Notes: generated by a model not told the origin, from the letters alone. DNA of 64,000 nucleotides from Nonomuraea sp. NBC_00507 (GCF_036013525.1 NZ_CP107853.1:3658001-3722000); one strand, 5' to 3'. Counted from the stretch's first letter, positions 52,435 to 61,210 are shown. Numbers and translations: made by a program.

Positions 52435-53691
52435 GTGGCACGCAGGCGAGCGACGGCCGTGTCCGCGATCGTCCTGGCGCTGGGACTGGCCGGCGCCGGA
52501 GCGACGCCTTTCATCGTGCAGAGCGCGAGCGCGTCCGTGACGGCGTACGACCCTCCCGTCGAGCCTTGCGACGTCGCCGACCCGGACTGCCAGTCCGACC
52601 CCCAGACCACGGTCACGGTGACCACCACCTTAGGCACGCCGACGCCCGAGGGGGATCCGGAGACGACGGTCACCACGACCGTCACCGCGTCTCCGAAGAA
52701 GACCAAGACCCCGACGCCGACGAAGTCCAGCACGCCCCCGGCCACCCCGCCGCAGACCACCCCCACGCAGAACCTGGAGCCGGTGCCGTCGCAGAACGTC
52801 GAGCCCCCGCCGACCTCCACGTCGAGCACTCCTGACGCGACCGTCGAGATGCCGACGGTCGGCCCGACGACGACCGCCCCCGTGCTCCCCACGGAGACGC
52901 AGTCCGCCGCCTCCGAAGAGGTGCCGCTGGAGTTGCGTGGCGCGGCGCCGGAGTTCGACCAGCGGACGCTCACGCAGAAGCTCAGCATCCCGGCGCTGGT
53001 CCTGGTCCTGCTCGCGCTCTTCGCCGTGCTGATCTTCGAGGGCAGGCTGCGCCGCATGGCCCACGCGGCCGCCGTGCGCAAGGCGGGACCGCAGATGGGC
53101 GGGCGTCCGGACATGCCGCCCGGCGGTTACCCGGCCGGTCCGGGATACGCCGCGGCTGGATTCCCGCCCGCCGGCTACCCGGGTGGCACGGCGTACGCGC
53201 CGATCATCAGCTTCGTGCCGGTGCAGACGTACCCGAGCGGCCAGGTCTACCAGGACGTCGGGCACCCGTACCCGCCGCAGGGCTACGCGCAGGAGCCGCC
53301 GCCCGCGGCGCCTTCCGAACCGCCGCCCGTGGTGCTGCACCCGGATGAGTTCCACTCCTACAACCACGAGCCGCCCAAGCCCAAGGAATACCGCGACCCG
53401 TTCGAGCCGCTGGTTCCCCCGGCCGACATCCCGGCGGGCGGTGGCACCCCGTTCGAGGACGGCCACGAGCATCCGCTCGGCTCGGCCTCCGCGGCGGAGT
53501 CCGGTGACTCCGAGCCGTGGCAGCAGGGCACGTCCCTGTTCGAGCCGCCGCAGCGGCCCGGGCAGGAGTACGAGCCGCCGCCGTACCTGCCCGCCGACGA
53601 GGACGTGACGGCCGTGCAGCCGCTGCCGCAGCAGGAGCCGACCAAGGAGATGCCGGACTCCGAGCGCGAGCGTTTCCGCCGCTCCGAGTAG
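52435..53691 (+). CDS. Single-pass membrane protein with Thr/Pro stalk
   Basis: About 418 residues. A signal peptide (AVSAIVLALGLAGAGATPF) leads to a short Cys-pair segment (PCDVADPDC), a Thr/Pro/Ser stalk of about 110 residues (TVTVTTTLGTPTP), a membrane helix (LVLVLLALFAVLIF) near residue 190, and a cytoplasmic tail rich in Pro, Gly, Tyr and Glu (for example YPAGPGYAAAGFPPAGYPGG). The stalk is likely glycosylated. No family is recognised. GTG at 52435 follows ggcggagggc. Ends 13 bases before a strong terminator hairpin. Confidence 0.75.
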   Translation: MARRRATAVSAIVLALGLAGAGATPFIVQSASASVTAYDPPVEPCDVADPDCQSDPQTTVTVTTTLGTPTPEGDPETTVTTTVTASPKKTKTPTPTKSSTPPATPPQTTPTQNLEPVPSQNVEPPPTSTSSTPDATVEMPTVGPTTTAPVLPTETQSAASEEVPLELRGAAPEFDQRTLTQKLSIPALVLVLLALFAVLIFEGRLRRMAHAAAVRKAGPQMGGRPDMPPGGYPAGPGYAAAGFPPAGYPGGTAYAPIISFVPVQTYPSGQVYQDVGHPYPPQGYAQEPPPAAPSEPPPVVLHPDEFHSYNHEPPKPKEYRDPFEPLVPPADIPAGGGTPFEDGHEHPLGSASAAESGDSEPWQQGTSLFEPPQRPGQEYEPPPYLPADEDVTAVQPLPQQEPTKEMPDSERERFRRSE

Positions 53692-53704
53692 CCGCTGGAC
53701 AACG

Positions 53705-53738
53705 ATGAGGGGGCTGGACAACCGTCCAGCCCCCTCAT
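53705..53738. terminator. Strong bidirectional terminator
   Basis: A perfect 15-bp stem (atgagggggctggac / gtccagccccctcat) with a 4-base loop lies between the convergent ends of the Thr/Pro-stalk gene and sdhB. It is the clearest intrinsic terminator in the window. Confidence 0.85.
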
Positions 53739-53750
53739 TCGTATGATGGC

Positions 53751-54503
53751 CTACTTGGCTCGCTTGAAGATCTTGCTGCCCAGCCACACCAGCGGGTCGT
53801 ACTTGCGGTCCACCACGCGCTCCTTCATCGGGATCAGCGCGTTGTCGGTGATCTTGATGTGCTCGGGGCAGACCTCGGTGCAGCACTTGGTGATGTTGCA
53901 GTAGCCCAGCCCGTGCTGCTCCTGGGCCGCCTCCTGCCGGTCCGCCACGTCATACGGGTGCATGTCCAGCTCGGCGATCCGCATGAGGAACCGGGGACCG
54001 GAGAAGTTGGTCTTGTTCTCCTCGTGGTCGCGGATCACGTGGCAGACGTTGTTACACATGAAGCATTCGATGCACTTGCGGAACTCCTGGGACCGCTCGA
54101 CGTCGACCTGCTTCATCCGGTATTCGCCTGGCCGCACCTCGGCCGGCGGCGTGAAGGAGGGGACCTCCCTGGCCTTCTGGTAGTTGTACGAGACGTCGGT
54201 GACGAGGTCCTTGATGACGGGGAAGGTCCGCATCGGCGTGACCGTGATGGTCTCGCCCTCCTCGAAGGTGGACATCCGGGTCATGCAGCCCAGCCGCGGC
54301 TTGCCGTTGATCTCCATGCTGCACGAGCCGCACTTGCCCGCCTTGCAGTTCCAGCGCACCGCCAGATCGGGCGCCTGCGTGGCCTGCAGCCGGTGGATGA
54401 TGTCGAGGACGACCTCGCCCTCGTTGACCTCCACGGTGAAGTCCTCGAGCTTGCCCTCGCCGCCCTCACCACGCCAGACCTTGAACTTTGCCTTGTAGCT
54501 CAT
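53751..54503 (-). CDS. sdhB: Succinate dehydrogenase iron-sulfur subunit (cluster 1)
   Basis: About 250 residues. [2Fe-2S] ligands are in CKAGKCGSCSMEINGKPRLGC-like spacing near residues 55-75; the other two clusters bind through CIECFMCNNVC and CNITKCCTEVCP. It passes electrons from SdhA to the membrane anchor and quinone. ATG at 54503 overlaps the sdhA stop (ATGA). Sequence and gene order resemble the Sdh1 complex of mycobacteria. Confidence 0.95.
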   Translation of the reverse strand: MSYKAKFKVWRGEGGEGKLEDFTVEVNEGEVVLDIIHRLQATQAPDLAVRWNCKAGKCGSCSMEINGKPRLGCMTRMSTFEEGETITVTPMRTFPVIKDLVTDVSYNYQKAREVPSFTPPAEVRPGEYRMKQVDVERSQEFRKCIECFMCNNVCHVIRDHEENKTNFSGPRFLMRIAELDMHPYDVADRQEAAQEQHGLGYCNITKCCTEVCPEHIKITDNALIPMKERVVDRKYDPLVWLGSKIFKRAK

Positions 54504-56401
54504 GCCTTCGCTATCCCGTCGAACTCGGTCATCTCTTCGTCGGTGAGGTATTTGCTCAGCTCGCCGCGGTCGAACAAGGTGATCAGGTCGTCGCGCATAC
54601 GCGGCTGGACCTTCTCCTCGACCGTGACCGTCGCGCCGTCCTCGGTGGAGCAGACGAGCAGCTTGCGGCGCCAGTCCGGGTTCATCCCCGGGAAGTCGTC
54701 GCGGGTGTGCCCACCGCGGCTCTCCTCGCGCAGCAACGCGGCCTTGGCCACGCACTCCGACACCAGCACCATGTTGCGCAGGTCGATCGCGAGGTGCCAG
54801 CCGGGGTTGTAGATGCGCGAGCCGGCCGCCCCGACCATGCGCACGCGTTCCTTGATCTTCTCCACGACCTGAAGGGCTTCGGAGACCTCCTCGGCCTTGC
54901 GGATGATGCCGACCAGGTCGTTCATCGTGCGCTGGAGCTCGTGGTGGACCTCGTAGGGGTTTTCGCCGTTGCGGCCCAGCGGCGCGATCGCCTCCCCGTG
55001 GGCCTCGTCGACCTGCTCGGGAGCGACCTTGGGCCGGCTCTTGAGCCCGTCCACGTACGCCGCCGCGCCCGCGCCCGCCCGGCGCCCGAACACCAGCAGG
55101 TCGGACAGCGAGTTGCCGCCGAGCCGGTTGGAGCCGTGCATGCCGCCGGACACCTCGCCGGCCGCGAACAGCCCCGGTACGGCCGCCGCGCCGGTGTCCG
55201 CCTCCACCTCGACGCCGCCCATGATGTAGTGGCAGGTCGGGCCCACCTGCATGGGCTCGGCGGTGATGTCGACGTCGGCCAGTTCCTTGAACTGGTGGTG
55301 CATCGACGGCAGCCGCTTCTTGATCTCCTCGGCCGGGAGCCGGGTGGAGACGTCGAGGAACACGCCGCCCTGCGGGGATCCGCGCCCGGCCTTCACCTCG
55401 GCGTTGATCGCGCGGGCCACCTCGTCACGCGGCAGCAGCTCCGGCGGGCGCCGGTTGTTGGCCTGGTCGGTGTACCAGCGGTCGCCCTCCTCCTCGGTGG
55501 TGGCGTACTTGTCCTTGAACACCTCGGGGATGTAGTCGAACATGAAGCGCTTGCCCTCGGAGTTGCGCAGCACGCCGCCGTCACCGCGGACGGACTCGGT
55601 GACGAGGATGCCGCGCACGGACGGCGGCCAGACCATCCCGGTGGGGTGGAACTGGATGAACTCCATGTTGATCAGCTTCGCGCCGGCCAGCAGGGCCAGG
55701 GCGTGGCCGTCACCGGTGTACTCCCAGGAGTTGGAGGTGACGACGTAGGACTTGCCGATGCCGCCGGTGGCCAGCACCACGGCCGGCGCGTCGAAGAGGA
55801 TGAAGTTTCCGGTCTCGCGCCAGTAGCCGTAGGCGCCGGAGATCCGGTCGCCGTCCTTGAGCAGCCGGGTGACCGTGCACTCGGAGAAGACCTTGATGTA
55901 GGCCTCGTAGTCGCCGTGGTTCTCGTAGTCCTCCTGCTGGAGCGCGACGACGCGCTGCTGCAGGGTGCGGATCAGCTCCAGCCCGGTACGGTCGCCCACG
56001 TGTGCGAGCCGCGGGTATTCGTGCCCGCCGAAGTTCCGCTGGCTGATCTTGCCGTCCTTGGTGCGGTCGAACAGCGCGCCCCAGGCCTCCAGCTCCCACA
56101 CCCGGTCGGGAGCTTCCTTGGCGTGCAGCTCGGCCATCCGCCAGTTGTTGAGGAACTTGCCGCCCCGCATGGTGTCGCGGAAGTGCACCATCCAGTTGTC
56201 GTCGGAGTTGACGTTGCCCATCGCGGCGGCCGCGCCGCCCTCGGCCATGACCGTGTGCGCCTTGCCGAACAGCGACTTGCAGACGATGGCCGTCCGCTTG
56301 CCCTGCTGGCGGGCCTCGATCGCGGCACGTAGTCCCGCGCCGCCCGCGCCGATGACGACGACGTCGTATTCGTGACGCTCTGTGTTAAGCGAGTTGTCCA
56401 C
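54500..56401 (-). CDS. sdhA: Succinate dehydrogenase flavoprotein (cluster 1)
   Basis: About 633 residues. FAD-binding VVIGAGGAGLRAAIEARQQG, the covalent-FAD His region KAHTVMAEGGAAAAMGN, substrate motif FIQFHPTGMVW and SVRGDGGVL are all visible. It oxidises succinate to fumarate. GTG at 56401. It belongs to a leftward operon anchor-sdhA-sdhB, distinct from the second flavoprotein 6 kb away, which has different motif wording ([14 protein letters not shown]). Confidence 0.95.
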   Translation of the reverse strand: MDNSLNTERHEYDVVVIGAGGAGLRAAIEARQQGKRTAIVCKSLFGKAHTVMAEGGAAAAMGNVNSDDNWMVHFRDTMRGGKFLNNWRMAELHAKEAPDRVWELEAWGALFDRTKDGKISQRNFGGHEYPRLAHVGDRTGLELIRTLQQRVVALQQEDYENHGDYEAYIKVFSECTVTRLLKDGDRISGAYGYWRETGNFILFDAPAVVLATGGIGKSYVVTSNSWEYTGDGHALALLAGAKLINMEFIQFHPTGMVWPPSVRGILVTESVRGDGGVLRNSEGKRFMFDYIPEVFKDKYATTEEEGDRWYTDQANNRRPPELLPRDEVARAINAEVKAGRGSPQGGVFLDVSTRLPAEEIKKRLPSMHHQFKELADVDITAEPMQVGPTCHYIMGGVEVEADTGAAAVPGLFAAGEVSGGMHGSNRLGGNSLSDLLVFGRRAGAGAAAYVDGLKSRPKVAPEQVDEAHGEAIAPLGRNGENPYEVHHELQRTMNDLVGIIRKAEEVSEALQVVEKIKERVRMVGAAGSRIYNPGWHLAIDLRNMVLVSECVAKAALLREESRGGHTRDDFPGMNPDWRRKLLVCSTEDGATVTVEEKVQPRMRDDLITLFDRGELSKYLTDEEMTEFDGIAKA

Positions 56402-56413
56402 TGAAAGCTGTCC

Positions 56414-57202
56414 TTACGCGTACGGGAAGGCGATGATGCCCTTGGCCACCAGGCGGACATAGAGGTCGGCGCCCATGACGGAGAACATCGAGGCCCACGC
56501 GAGGGGTTGGTGCTTGGCGTTGAGCTTGGAGACGAACGTCCAGGCCCGGTAACGCAGCGGGTGACGGGAGAAGTGGTTGAGCCGGCCCGCCGTGATGTGC
56601 CGGCAGGAGTGGCACGAAAGCGAGTACAGGTTGATCAGGACGGCGTTGGCGATCAGGATCCAGGTGCCCAGGCCGAGCGGCTTGTGGACGAGCGCCAGAA
56701 CGGCGTCATAGGCCAGGATGAGGCCGATCACGATGGCCCCGTAGAAGAAGTACCTGTGCACGTTCTGCAGGATCAGCGGGAAGCGCCGCTCACCGGTGTA
56801 CTTGCCGTGCGGCTCCTGCACCGCGCATGCGGGCGGCGACAACCAGAACGAGCGGTAGTACGACTTGCGGTAGTAATAGCACGTCAACCGGAATCCGCCC
56901 GGCAGGCCGAGAATGATCAGCCCCGGCGGAAGGACCCACCAGTCACCGATGGGCGCCCACCCGAACAGCCTCGCGCCGTCACAGACCTCCTGGGTCGTCA
57001 GACACGGCGAGGCGAACGGGGCGACATACGGCTCGACGAAGTTGCTCGTGTCGATGATCGCCCACACACCGTACACAAGGAACGAGCTCAGCCCGAGGAA
57101 TGTGAGCAGCGGGACCAGCCACCATCTGTCGGTGCGCAGGGTGCGCACCTTGACTTGCGCACGCTGCCTTCGCAGTGGGGCTTCGGGCGTCGTCTGGGTC
57201 AT
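56414..57202 (-). CDS. Succinate dehydrogenase membrane anchor (cluster 1)
   Basis: About 262 residues with at least five helices (WWLVPLLTFLGLSSFLVYGV, YFFYGAIVIGLILAYDAVLA, ILIANAVLINLYSLS). Candidate haem or quinone ligands lie in NVHRYFF and CHSCRHITAGRLNHFSRH. The gene order anchor-A-B and the length match the Sdh1 anchor of mycobacteria (Rv0249c type), not the short SdhC/SdhD pair. ATG at 57202 has agagg six bases upstream. Two Crp-like sites lie in its upstream gap. Confidence 0.85.
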   Translation of the reverse strand: MTQTTPEAPLRRQRAQVKVRTLRTDRWWLVPLLTFLGLSSFLVYGVWAIIDTSNFVEPYVAPFASPCLTTQEVCDGARLFGWAPIGDWWVLPPGLIILGLPGGFRLTCYYYRKSYYRSFWLSPPACAVQEPHGKYTGERRFPLILQNVHRYFFYGAIVIGLILAYDAVLALVHKPLGLGTWILIANAVLINLYSLSCHSCRHITAGRLNHFSRHPLRYRAWTFVSKLNAKHQPLAWASMFSVMGADLYVRLVAKGIIAFPYA

Positions 57203-57335
57203 CGCGGACCTCTCCACCTCCCGCGGACCCTTTCGCGCAGGGGGTCCGTGGTTCGTTTCGCTGGGCGCGCGTAGGGGCGGTATCCGCTCAAGCGCGCGTT
57301 GGTGGGGGATACGTTACGACGACCGCATCGACATT

Positions 57336-57351
57336 TGTGAGCGGGGTCACT
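57336..57351. promoter_or_regulatory. Crp-like site, upstream of sdh cluster 1
   Basis: TGTGA-gcgggg-TCACt, matching TGTGA-N6-TCACA at 9 of 10 fixed positions. It is about 134 bases upstream of the anchor start in the gap where the sdh promoter must lie. Confidence 0.55.
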
Positions 57352-57370
57352 CACTTTTTCGATGACCGGC

Positions 57371-57386
57371 TGTGATTCCTGTCACG
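57371..57386. promoter_or_regulatory. Second Crp-like site, upstream of sdh cluster 1
   Basis: TGTGA-ttcctg-TCACg, again 9 of 10 fixed positions, centred 35 bases from the first site and overlapping the stop codon of the response-regulator gene. Two sites on a similar helical face suggest a cAMP-type regulator acting on the sdh operon. Confidence 0.55.
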
Positions 57387-57843
57387 TACGCCCGTCAGGG
57401 CGCTGCCCCTGCGTGGGCAACTTAACCACAGTCACGAAGAAATCATCGATCTGCCGGACAACCCGGATAAATTGCTCAAAGTCCACCGGTTTCGACACAT
57501 AGGCGTTGGCGTGCAGCCGGTAACTGTGGAGGATGTCCTCCTCGGCTTCCGACGTCGTCAGGATCACCACGGGGATCGTCGCCAACTCGGTGTCGGCCTT
57601 GACCTCGCTCAGCACCTCCATGCCGCTCATCCGCGGCAGGTTGAGGTCCAGCAGGATGAGATCCGGGCGTGGCGCGTCGGCGTAGCCGTCCTCTTGACGC
57701 AGGTAAGCCATCGCCTGCTCGCCGTCGTTCACCACGTTGAGGCGGTTGCGCACCTTGTTGAAGTCGAAGGCCTCCTTGGTCAGCAAGATGTCCCCTTGGT
57801 CGTCCTCCACCAGGAGGACCTCGATCGGGCGCCACTCAGTCAT
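57382..57843 (-). CDS. Single-domain response regulator (Rcp1-like)
   Basis: About 153 residues, receiver domain only. EVLLVEDDQGDILLTKEAFD at the start, phospho-acceptor in LILLDLNLPRMSG, Lys in AYVSKPVDFEQF. Stand-alone receivers with the EDDxGDxxL start are typical partners of phytochrome-like or HAMP kinases. ATG at 57843 lies inside the kinase 3' end (8-base overlap). No DNA-binding domain, so it acts by protein contact or as a phosphate relay. Confidence 0.92.
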   Translation of the reverse strand: MTEWRPIEVLLVEDDQGDILLTKEAFDFNKVRNRLNVVNDGEQAMAYLRQEDGYADAPRPDLILLDLNLPRMSGMEVLSEVKADTELATIPVVILTTSEAEEDILHSYRLHANAYVSKPVDFEQFIRVVRQIDDFFVTVVKLPTQGQRPDGRT

Positions 57844-58981
57844 CGTCGTCTCCAGCCGCGGGTAGCGTCCAGCGGAACGTCGCACCCTGGCCCTCCGCAC
57901 TCTTGTCGAGCCACATTTGTCCGCCGTGGTATTCGACGATCTTGCGGCACAGTGCCAGGCCGATGCCAGTCCCTGGATACACGTCCCGGGGGTGGAGACG
58001 CTGGAAGATGAGGAAGATGCGGTCGGCGTACTTGGACTCGACCCCGATGCCGTTGTCCGAGCAGCTGAACTCCCACATGTCGCCGGACCGCTTCACCCCG
58101 ATGTGGACGCGCGGGGGCGCCTCGGAGCGGAACTTGATCGCGTTCTCGATCAGATTCTGGAACAGCTGGGTCAGCTGCAGCCGGTTGCCCTTGACCTTGG
58201 GCAGGTCGTCCCTGGTGATCGTGGTCTCGGTGTCCTCCAGGGTGGCCGACAGGTTCTCCATCGCCTGGTTCAGCGCCTCGCCCGAGTCGGTCACGGTGCG
58301 CTCGCCGGTGGCCCGGCCGACTCTGGAGAAGTCCAGCAGGTCGTTGATCAGCAGCTGCATCCGTTTCGCGCCGTCCACCGCGTAGTGGATGTACTGCCTG
58401 GCCCGCTCGTCGAGCTCCTCGCTGTAACGCTGCTCCAGCATCTGGGTGAAGCTGGCCACCTTGCGCAGCGGCTCCTGCAGGTCGTGGCTGGCCACGTACG
58501 CGAACTGCTCCAGCTCGCCGTTGGATCTGCGGAGCTCCTCGGCCTGGTCGGAGGCCACCCGCCAGGCCGACACGACGCGGTCGCGCATGGCGTCGAGGTG
58601 GCTGGACAGCTCGGCCAGCTCCGCCGGACGGTCCACCTGCAAGGTGTGGTCGAAGTCGCCGGCGGCGACCTTACGCACCTGGTCGGTGAGCTGGTCGATG
58701 GGCTTCAGCACGGCGTAGCGCACGATGATCGCCAGTCCGACTCCGCAGCCGAGCAACACCGCGAACAGCACGATCAACGCCACGTTCAGCCGCCCGATCT
58801 GCGCGGCCACGTCCGCGTTCGGGTCCAGTGCCTGTGCCTGGGAGAGCATCAGCATGGTGACCACGACCCCGGCCGCGAAGGCCACGCCGGCCACCGCGCC
58901 GGTGAACATGAACCAGCGGGCGACCGGCAGCCTGCCCAGTCCCACCGGCTCCTTGGGTGGCGGCAGCGGATGGATGCTCAT
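57836..58981 (-). CDS. Sensor histidine kinase (HAMP, phytochrome-like core)
   Basis: About 381 residues. Two helices (WFMFTGAVAGVAFAAGVVV and ALIVLFAVLLGCGVGLAII) flank a very short outside loop of about 25 residues, then HAMP, a HisKA with FAYVASHDLQEPLRKV and a HATPase domain (LFQNLIENAIKF, DNGIGV, GTGIGLALCRKIV). The SHDLQEPL form is that of phytochrome-family kinases. The tiny outside loop suggests a membrane or internal signal. ATGA overlap with the upstream phosphatase gene. Confidence 0.92.
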   Translation of the reverse strand: MSIHPLPPPKEPVGLGRLPVARWFMFTGAVAGVAFAAGVVVTMLMLSQAQALDPNADVAAQIGRLNVALIVLFAVLLGCGVGLAIIVRYAVLKPIDQLTDQVRKVAAGDFDHTLQVDRPAELAELSSHLDAMRDRVVSAWRVASDQAEELRRSNGELEQFAYVASHDLQEPLRKVASFTQMLEQRYSEELDERARQYIHYAVDGAKRMQLLINDLLDFSRVGRATGERTVTDSGEALNQAMENLSATLEDTETTITRDDLPKVKGNRLQLTQLFQNLIENAIKFRSEAPPRVHIGVKRSGDMWEFSCSDNGIGVESKYADRIFLIFQRLHPRDVYPGTGIGLALCRKIVEYHGGQMWLDKSAEGQGATFRWTLPAAGDDDD

Positions 58982-60111
58982 GCTCTCCTCCTGCTCACCA
59001 GGACCACGGCCAGGTCGTCGCTCAGTGTGCCCACATGCCTGATCAGCCGGTCGAGGTCGATCGCGCCGTGCTCGCGTACCAGGTCGATCAGGCCCTCCAC
59101 GCCCAGCAGCTCGTTACGCTCGCCCACGGCCGCCTCGATCAGGCCGTCGGTGTAGAGCATCATCGACCACGTCTCGCCCAGCGGCACGTCGATCACCGGC
59201 CATTCCGCGTCCGGGAAGATCCCGAGCGGCGGGCCGGACGGGGCGCCTTCGACCACCTCGACGGCGCCGTCGCGCACGAGCACCGGCGGCGGGTGCCCGA
59301 CCACGCGCATCCTGGCGTGCTGCAGGTCGGGGGTGATCGTCGCCATACAGAGTGTCGTGAAGATCTCCGGCGCCTTGCGCTCGGCCCGCAGCAGGGCGTC
59401 GAGCGTGCGCAGCAACGTGTCGTCGGTCTGCCCGGCCAATACCAACGTACGCCAGGCGATGCGCAGTGCCACGCCGAGCGCGGCCTCGTCGGGGCCGTGC
59501 CCGCACACGTCGCCCACCACGAGGTGCACCGCGCCGTCCGGCGTCTGCACCGCGTCCAGGAAGTCCCCGGCCAGCGTGCCGCCGCTGCCCGGCAGGTAAC
59601 GCGTCGTGTGCTCGATCGCGTCGGTGCGCAGGAGCGCGACGGGGAGCAGGCCCCGCTGCATCCTGGCGTTCTCCTTGGCGATCAGCTCCGCCTGCACGAG
59701 CCTGAGCTGGGTCTGGTCGGCCCGCTTGCGCTCCATGGCGTACCTGATGGCCCTGGCCAGCAGCCGCGCGTCGATGTCCTGTTTGACCAGGTAGTCCTGC
59801 GCCCCCGCCTGCACGGCGGCGACGCCCACGTGAACGTCACGCAGCCCGGTGAGCACCAGCACGGCCGCGTGCGGCGCCAGCGCCAGCACCTCCTCCAGTG
59901 CCTCCAGCCGGGAGGCGTCGGGTAGCGAGAGGTCGACGAGCACACACTGGATCTTGGACGTCAGCTTGGTCTTGGCCTCCTGGAGGCTTCGCGCCCGGAA
60001 GATCTTCGGCGGCGCGACCGCCTGCTGGAGCAACTCCTCGACGAGGAACGCGTCGCCGTCATCATCCTCGAGGAGGAGCAGCGTCAGCGTTTCGGAGAGA
60101 TTTGCTGTCAC
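58978..60111 (-). CDS. REC-PP2C (RsbU/SpoIIE-type) phosphatase
   Basis: About 377 residues. An N-terminal receiver domain (LLLLEDDDGDAFLVEELL, Asp in CVLVDLSLPDAS, Lys in YLVKQDIDAR) is joined by a helix (LLARAIRYAMERKRADQTQL) to a PP2C phosphatase with GGTLAGDFLDAV, VGDVCGHGPDEA and MMLYTDGLIEA. Such proteins dephosphorylate anti-sigma-factor antagonists when the receiver is phosphorylated. GTG at 60111 is preferred by gagg spacing over the TTG before it. First gene of the three-gene signalling operon. Confidence 0.92.
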   Translation of the reverse strand: MTANLSETLTLLLLEDDDGDAFLVEELLQQAVAPPKIFRARSLQEAKTKLTSKIQCVLVDLSLPDASRLEALEEVLALAPHAAVLVLTGLRDVHVGVAAVQAGAQDYLVKQDIDARLLARAIRYAMERKRADQTQLRLVQAELIAKENARMQRGLLPVALLRTDAIEHTTRYLPGSGGTLAGDFLDAVQTPDGAVHLVVGDVCGHGPDEAALGVALRIAWRTLVLAGQTDDTLLRTLDALLRAERKAPEIFTTLCMATITPDLQHARMRVVGHPPPVLVRDGAVEVVEGAPSGPPLGIFPDAEWPVIDVPLGETWSMMLYTDGLIEAAVGERNELLGVEGLIDLVREHGAIDLDRLIRHVGTLSDDLAVVLVSRRRA

Positions 60112-60147
60112 CAAATCGCCTCACCGGGATATTGGAGATGTTGCTGC

Positions 60148-61077
60148 TCATTCTGCGATGAGCTCTACCCCTTGTGGAAGCGTGCCTTCGTGTCCAGCTT
60201 CCACCACAAAGGTGAGCAGAGTCTCCCGGAACGCCTGCGCGGCCGTCGTCGGCTCGACATCCTTGCGGTGAGCCAGTGCGATCGTCCGGCTGAGCCCCGG
60301 CGGCGCGAGCGGCGTGCCGGAAAGCCCGGGCCGCCCGTCGAGCACCATGGAGGGCACCACGGCCACCCCCAGCCCCGCCTCCACGAACCGCAGCACCGCG
60401 TCCATCTCGCCGCCCTGCACCGCGAACCTCGGCTCGAACCCGGCCTGCCGGCACGCGGCCAGCGTCGCCTCCCGCAGGTCGTAGCCGCGCCGGAACATCA
60501 CCATCGGCCGCCCGCGCAGGTCCTCGATCTCGATGTACGGGCGCCTTGATGCCTCATGGGAATGCGAAACCACCACGAGGTTCTCCCGCAGGATCTCCTC
60601 GGTCACCAGCGAAGGGTCGTCGCTCTGCAGCGGCATGATGATCAGCGACAGGTCGAGCTGCCCGCGCGCCAGCGCCCTGATCAGGTCCCGCGAGCCGCCC
60701 TCCTCGACCAGCAGCTCGATCCCCGGGTACGCGCGATGGAAACGGGCCAGCGCGTCCGCCAGCAGCCCCGCGCACAGCGACGGCGTGGCCCCGAGCCGCA
60801 CTCTGCCCCTTCTGAGCCCCGCCAGCTGGGCCACCTCCTGCCGGGCGGTGTCGGCGTCGGCGAGGATGCGGCGCGCAAGCGGCAGCAGCGCCTCCCCGGC
60901 CGGGGTCAGCGTGACGTTGCCGCGCGCCCGGGAGAACAGGGCCGCCCCGAGGTCGCTCTCCAGCGCCTTGATCTGCTTGCTGAGCGACGGCTGCGCGACC
61001 CGCATGCGCTCGGCGGCCTGGGTGAAGTGCCTGGTCTCGGCCACGGCCACGAAGGAGGCCAGTTGCTGCAGCTGCAT
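60148..61077 (-). CDS. LysR-family regulator
   Basis: About 309 residues. The winged helix reads LASFVAVAETRHFTQAAERM and AQPSLSKQIKALESDLGAALF, followed by the effector-binding halves (RVRLGATPSLCAGLLADAL; FVEAGLGVAVVPSMVL). It is divergent from sdhC of the second succinate dehydrogenase with 133 bases between starts and a palindromic LysR-type box there, so it most likely controls that operon and itself. Co-inducer unknown. Confidence 0.92.
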   Translation of the reverse strand: MQLQQLASFVAVAETRHFTQAAERMRVAQPSLSKQIKALESDLGAALFSRARGNVTLTPAGEALLPLARRILADADTARQEVAQLAGLRRGRVRLGATPSLCAGLLADALARFHRAYPGIELLVEEGGSRDLIRALARGQLDLSLIIMPLQSDDPSLVTEEILRENLVVVSHSHEASRRPYIEIEDLRGRPMVMFRRGYDLREATLAACRQAGFEPRFAVQGGEMDAVLRFVEAGLGVAVVPSMVLDGRPGLSGTPLAPPGLSRTIALAHRKDVEPTTAAQAFRETLLTFVVEAGHEGTLPQGVELIAE

Positions 61078-61135
61078 GTGATTTTCCTCGCATCGGCCCG
61101 CCTGATCGTCCGGAAAAGGCCGCACATACCAGCAT

Positions 61136-61152
61136 CATAGCTTCTGGCTATG
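61136..61152. promoter_or_regulatory. Palindromic LysR-type box (T-N11-A)
   Basis: catagc-ttctg-gctatg is a perfect 6-5-6 inverted repeat containing T-N11-A, the classical LysR operator core. It lies 58 bases upstream of sdhC and 58 bases upstream of the LysR start, i.e. centrally in the divergent gap. Confidence 0.65.
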
Positions 61153-61210
61153 GAAACCAGGCCCATGATGACTTGGACGGATCATCGCTGCGTACTTAGC
61201 GTCTGAAGAC

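Noticed and set aside
61077..61092. Third Crp-like site (TGTGA-N6-TCgCA) at the LysR start
   Set aside because: One mismatch and overlap with the lysR start codon; too weak to list beside the sdh cluster 1 sites.
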